A stretch of DNA of 7,757 nucleotides from Verrucomicrobiales bacterium (GTDB lineage: Bacteria; Verrucomicrobiota; Verrucomicrobiia; Limisphaerales; Palsa-1400). The DNA lies in NCBI GenBank assembly GCA_028293405.1, contig JAQGOW010000314.1, forward strand, positions 1 to 7,757, in the 5' to 3' direction. The position numbers and the translations under genes were made by a program. Below, piece after piece: positions 5,252-7,757 of this stretch (the first letter of the stretch is position 1; the number at the start of each line of letters is the position of its first letter). The notes under the pieces are model-generated. The model made no database searches and was not told where the DNA came from. It was given only the letters and a program-made list of their open reading frames with translations.

Positions 5252-6073
5252 TCAGAAAAAAGGGTTGTTTTCTTTTTCCTGCGCAATAGTCGTCATCGGG
5301 CCGTGACCGGGGCAAAGCAAGGTCTCTGGCGGCAATGAAAAAATCTGTTCGCGAACTTTTTGTTTCGCCAAATCCCATTGATCGCGTCCACCGCCCATGG
5401 AGCCCGCGAAAATTGCGTCACCGACGATGGCAACATGCGGTGCGTCTTCGGACCAGTTTCCAACAATGTAGGTAACACCTTCGTCGGCGTGACCAGGCGT
5501 TTCGCGATTGGTCACGCGCAAGCTGCCGAGATGAAGAAATTCGTTCAAGCGAACTCGATGCTGCGGCGGCGCGGTTTTCGAGTTCACGTGCAAATGTATT
5601 TTTGGAAATTTCGCCCGGATTGTGTCCATGGCTGCGACATGGTCGTCGTGCAGATGCGTGAGGAACAGGTGGCGTAGGTCGAGGCCGTTTTCTTCGATCA
5701 GTTGGAAAACCGGCGCGGCATCGAATCCGGTGTCGAACAGGGCTGCCTCACGCGACATCTCGTCCCAGACGAGGTAGCAATTGACGGTCATGCCGTTGCC
5801 GGCGCTGGTGATTTGGCGTAGTTCGCGCCAAATCGAAAGATCAATTCCGCTCGGTTTCCAACCGCCAGCGATACGTTGGAGTTTGATGCCGTCCATGCCG
5901 ATAGCCTTGCCGAGCGCCGCCCAGTTTGGTTGCTTGGCAATGGTGCTCGATTCTTCGATCGCGGTTAGCTCAGCCTCCGAAAGTCCAGCCGCTGCAGCGG
6001 CAGTTGCAGGCGTGGTGTTGGAGGCGAGGCGGCCTTTGCGAATGACGTCACCAATATTGTCTTCCAGATTCAT
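5252..6073 (-). CDS. Metallo-beta-lactamase-fold hydrolase with N-terminal HTH-like domain
   Basis: The 273-residue protein has two parts. Residues 5-70 resemble an XRE/Cro-type helix-turn-helix: VIRKGRLASNTTPATAAAAA, then GLSEAELTAIEESS and a helix with WAALGKAIGM. The Ala/Thr-rich first helices make it degenerate, so DNA binding is uncertain. Residues 80-273 are a glyoxalase II-like metallo-beta-lactamase domain with THLHDDH (His140, His142, Asp144, His145), His195 (TPGHADEG), Asp219 (VGDAIF) and His257 (CPGHGP), a full two-metal site. Such enzymes hydrolyse thioesters, lactones or phosphoesters; the substrate is not evident and the C-terminal glyoxalase II helical domain is absent. The ATG at 6073 includes the HTH-like part and has no Shine-Dalgarno. 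The frame is continuous, so the fusion is not an artefact of overlapping genes. The sulfatase gene ends 55 bp upstream on the same strand; the TIM-barrel gene converges downstream. Confidence 0.88.
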   Translation of the reverse strand: MNLEDNIGDVIRKGRLASNTTPATAAAAAGLSEAELTAIEESSTIAKQPNWAALGKAIGMDGIKLQRIAGGWKPSGIDLSIWRELRQITSAGNGMTVNCYLVWDEMSREAALFDTGFDAAPVFQLIEENGLDLRHLFLTHLHDDHVAAMDTIRAKFPKIHLHVNSKTAPPQHRVRLNEFLHLGSLRVTNRETPGHADEGVTYIVGNWSEDAPHVAIVGDAIFAGSMGGGRDQWDLAKQKVREQIFSLPPETLLCPGHGPMTTIAQEKENNPFF

Positions 6074-6128
6074 CGTGCGCGGCGAAGTTAGCTGTTGGGT
6101 CGAAAATGTCCAGCCCAGCGATGGTTGA

Positions 6129-7757
6129 TTAGTGTGACAGCGCGGATTCCGCTACGGTTTGCTTTGCGAAACCGGGGCCGCTCCAGGCAAATGCGAGCGA
6201 CGGCGCGCCACTGGATTGTCGCAAATAATATAATCGGAACGCGTGCGGTCCTGCTTTCAAACGGATGGTTCCAGATTTTTCTGCTCCCATTTTGTAGCCG
6301 AAATCGGCATCGATGACGGTGGCATCGTGGATTCGCAAAAGGGCAGCGCGATCGGCTGTGAGGTAAAACGTGTAATCGCCATCGGCAGGCACATTCACAT
6401 ACCCGTGAAACTGCACGCCGGTTTCGTTTTCCTGGACCACGCCTGTGGCGGTTGGCTGTGGTGCTGTACCGGTGCGCGCGGCGCGCATCGCGGAGAGTTC
6501 GGGCAACCACGGAAACGTTCCTGTGTATGTGGAATACTGAAGGCCCGGTGCATGTGATTTCGGAGCGTTGGCGGGGACGAATTCGTTGTCATACGGGCGC
6601 TCTGCACCGCTATCAGGCCGGCGCAATTGAAGAACGCGATCCTTCATCTGTTGTTGCAATTGCGCGTAGCTGGAATTTTTCGCGACGTTGATACGTTCGT
6701 TCTTGTCCTTGGAAACGTTGTAGATTTCGAAGTTGTCCGAGTGCGACTGCACGTTGTAACGCACGCCTTGATAGTCGCCGATGCGAATGGCTTGCATTTG
6801 TTGGCGCGCACGACCGCGATGGGCTGCGGAAAATTGCTCGTAGGTCGGCGTCTTGCCGCTGTGAAAATATTCTGAATAAATAATCGAATCGCGCTGTTCA
6901 CCCTGACCTGTCAGCGTTGGCACCAGTGATACACCATCGCTACGCGCTGGTGTAGGCACGCCAGCGACTTCGGCAAAGGTCGGCATCCAATCGTGCGATT
7001 GGCTGGGATGCGACGAAGTCGTTCCGGCTTTGATGTGTTCGGGCCACCAGGCAATCGTCGGCACGCGAAAGCCGCCTTCCCACAAATCGCGTTTGATTCC
7101 GTCGAACGGACCAAAGCTGTTGAAGAACGTCGGCGCAAACGGCTCTTTCAAATACGATTCTTTTTCCGGACCATTGTCAGAGCTGAAAACGACCAGCGTG
7201 TTGGTGTCCAATTTCAAATCGCGCAGCAATTGGAGAACGTCACCGACACAATCGTCAACGCGTCGAACAGCAGTGGCGTAACGCTTGTAAACTTCCGGCC
7301 ACGCGATTTCGGGAGTTTTCGGATCGTTGTCGTTGTCCCAGGTTGCGTTGGCGTAATCGGGGTGGATCCACGAATCGACCTTGCCGCTCGCGGTGTTGAT
7401 CATTTGTCCGTTTTTGCCGAGCCAATGCAAACCACCTTTGGCGCCGCTGCCGGTCGGATACGCTTGGGTTGGGAGTTCCAGAACGGCGTGCGGGGTGTCG
7501 AATGCGAGATACAGAAAAAAGGGTTGGGAGGCATTGGTGGCGTGTTCGTCCATAATCCATTTCTTGGCGCGCGCGGCCCACAAATCGGCGGTATAACATT
7601 TGTCGAGTGTTGCCGAGATTTCATTGTCGCCGTCCCAAACCTGGCGCGATTCTCGATAGAGACCTTCCTTCGGATAATGTTCGTGGCCATCGGCGTGGCG
7701 GATGTAGCCGAAGTAATAATCGAAGCCGCGCTTCGTCGGATAGGCGGGCCATGAAGC
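6129..7757 (-). CDS. Sulfatase (arylsulfatase A-like) with C-terminal PA14-like domain, N-terminus outside window
   Basis: The frame is open from the right edge to the stop at 6129, giving 542 visible residues; the N-terminal region with the formylglycine motif (C/S-x-P-x-R) lies outside. Visible residues 1-30 (TKRGFDYYFGYIRHADGHEH) match the usual start-proximal GFDYFFGY region. Metal- and sulfate-binding features follow: PFFLYLAFDTPH (His90), SSDNGPE (Asp194, Asn195) and GIKRDLWEGGFRVP (Lys222). HDWMPTFAEVAGVP is also typical. Residues about 408-533 form a beta-rich PA14-like module (TGVQFHGYVNVPADGDYTFY, then AGPHAFRLYYL and SLAFAWSGPG), likely carbohydrate-binding. Family members cleave sulfate esters from glycans or aryl compounds, usually in the periplasm or outside the cell; a signal peptide would be off-window. 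A TTG at 7583 is not a real start, as the homology runs through it. The HTH-hydrolase gene follows 55 bp downstream. Confidence 0.93.
   Translation of the reverse strand, partial: ASWPAYPTKRGFDYYFGYIRHADGHEHYPKEGLYRESRQVWDGDNEISATLDKCYTADLWAARAKKWIMDEHATNASQPFFLYLAFDTPHAVLELPTQAYPTGSGAKGGLHWLGKNGQMINTASGKVDSWIHPDYANATWDNDNDPKTPEIAWPEVYKRYATAVRRVDDCVGDVLQLLRDLKLDTNTLVVFSSDNGPEKESYLKEPFAPTFFNSFGPFDGIKRDLWEGGFRVPTIAWWPEHIKAGTTSSHPSQSHDWMPTFAEVAGVPTPARSDGVSLVPTLTGQGEQRDSIIYSEYFHSGKTPTYEQFSAAHRGRARQQMQAIRIGDYQGVRYNVQSHSDNFEIYNVSKDKNERINVAKNSSYAQLQQQMKDRVLQLRRPDSGAERPYDNEFVPANAPKSHAPGLQYSTYTGTFPWLPELSAMRAARTGTAPQPTATGVVQENETGVQFHGYVNVPADGDYTFYLTADRAALLRIHDATVIDADFGYKMGAEKSGTIRLKAGPHAFRLYYLRQSSGAPSLAFAWSGPGFAKQTVAESALSH

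Noticed and set aside
7583..7583. TTG as a possible start of the sulfatase
   Set aside because: The frame continues upstream to the window edge with typical sulfatase sequence (GFDYYFGYIRHADGHEH), so the gene is simply truncated by the window.
6993..7754. A 253-codon plus-strand frame across the sulfatase
   Set aside because: It is antisense to clearly conserved sulfatase motifs and has no motif of its own.

Overview
The window looks like ordinary chromosome of a free-living, moderately GC-rich Gram-negative bacterium. I lean towards the Verrucomicrobiota (a Pedosphaera/Limisphaerales-like lineage). This is inference from four things: a sulfatase with a C-terminal PA14-like module, a metallo-beta-lactamase-fold enzyme fused to an HTH-like domain, start codons mostly without Shine-Dalgarno sequences, and several short GC-rich dyad repeats between genes that resemble, from memory, repeats scattered through such genomes. 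No rRNA, tRNA, transposase, phage gene or CRISPR array is visible.

Layout. Bases 1-3328 hold five genes on the minus strand. In transcription order (right to left) they are: a secreted transglutaminase-like cysteine protein (3328-2774), an unrecognised 146-residue protein (2593-2153), a glutaredoxin-like protein with a CGWS site (2104-1766), an RlmD/TrmA-family Fe-S RNA uracil-5-methyltransferase (1674-529), and the N-terminal part of a prohibitin/SPFH membrane protein that runs off the left edge (464-1). Dyad repeats separate the first two genes and the glutaredoxin and methyltransferase genes. A TTGACA-type promoter candidate precedes the unknown gene.

Bases 3476-5216 hold two plus-strand genes, 43 bp apart and probably an operon: a nucleotidyltransferase-fold protein and a sugar-phosphate isomerase/epimerase-like TIM-barrel protein. 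Both have clear Shine-Dalgarno sequences, unlike every minus-strand gene whose start is visible. From 6129 to the right edge lies a truncated minus-strand sulfatase, followed downstream (6073-5252) by the HTH/metallo-hydrolase fusion. That fusion converges on the TIM-barrel gene, with a hairpin repeat in the 35-bp gap.

Nothing proves a new multi-gene system. The best candidates for something undescribed are the nucleotidyltransferase + TIM-barrel pair, the HTH-hydrolase fusion, the unknown protein coupled to the CGWS glutaredoxin, and the long hairpin with a T-run placed directly against the methyltransferase start codon. Every gap between genes is under 200 bp, so there is no long empty stretch.
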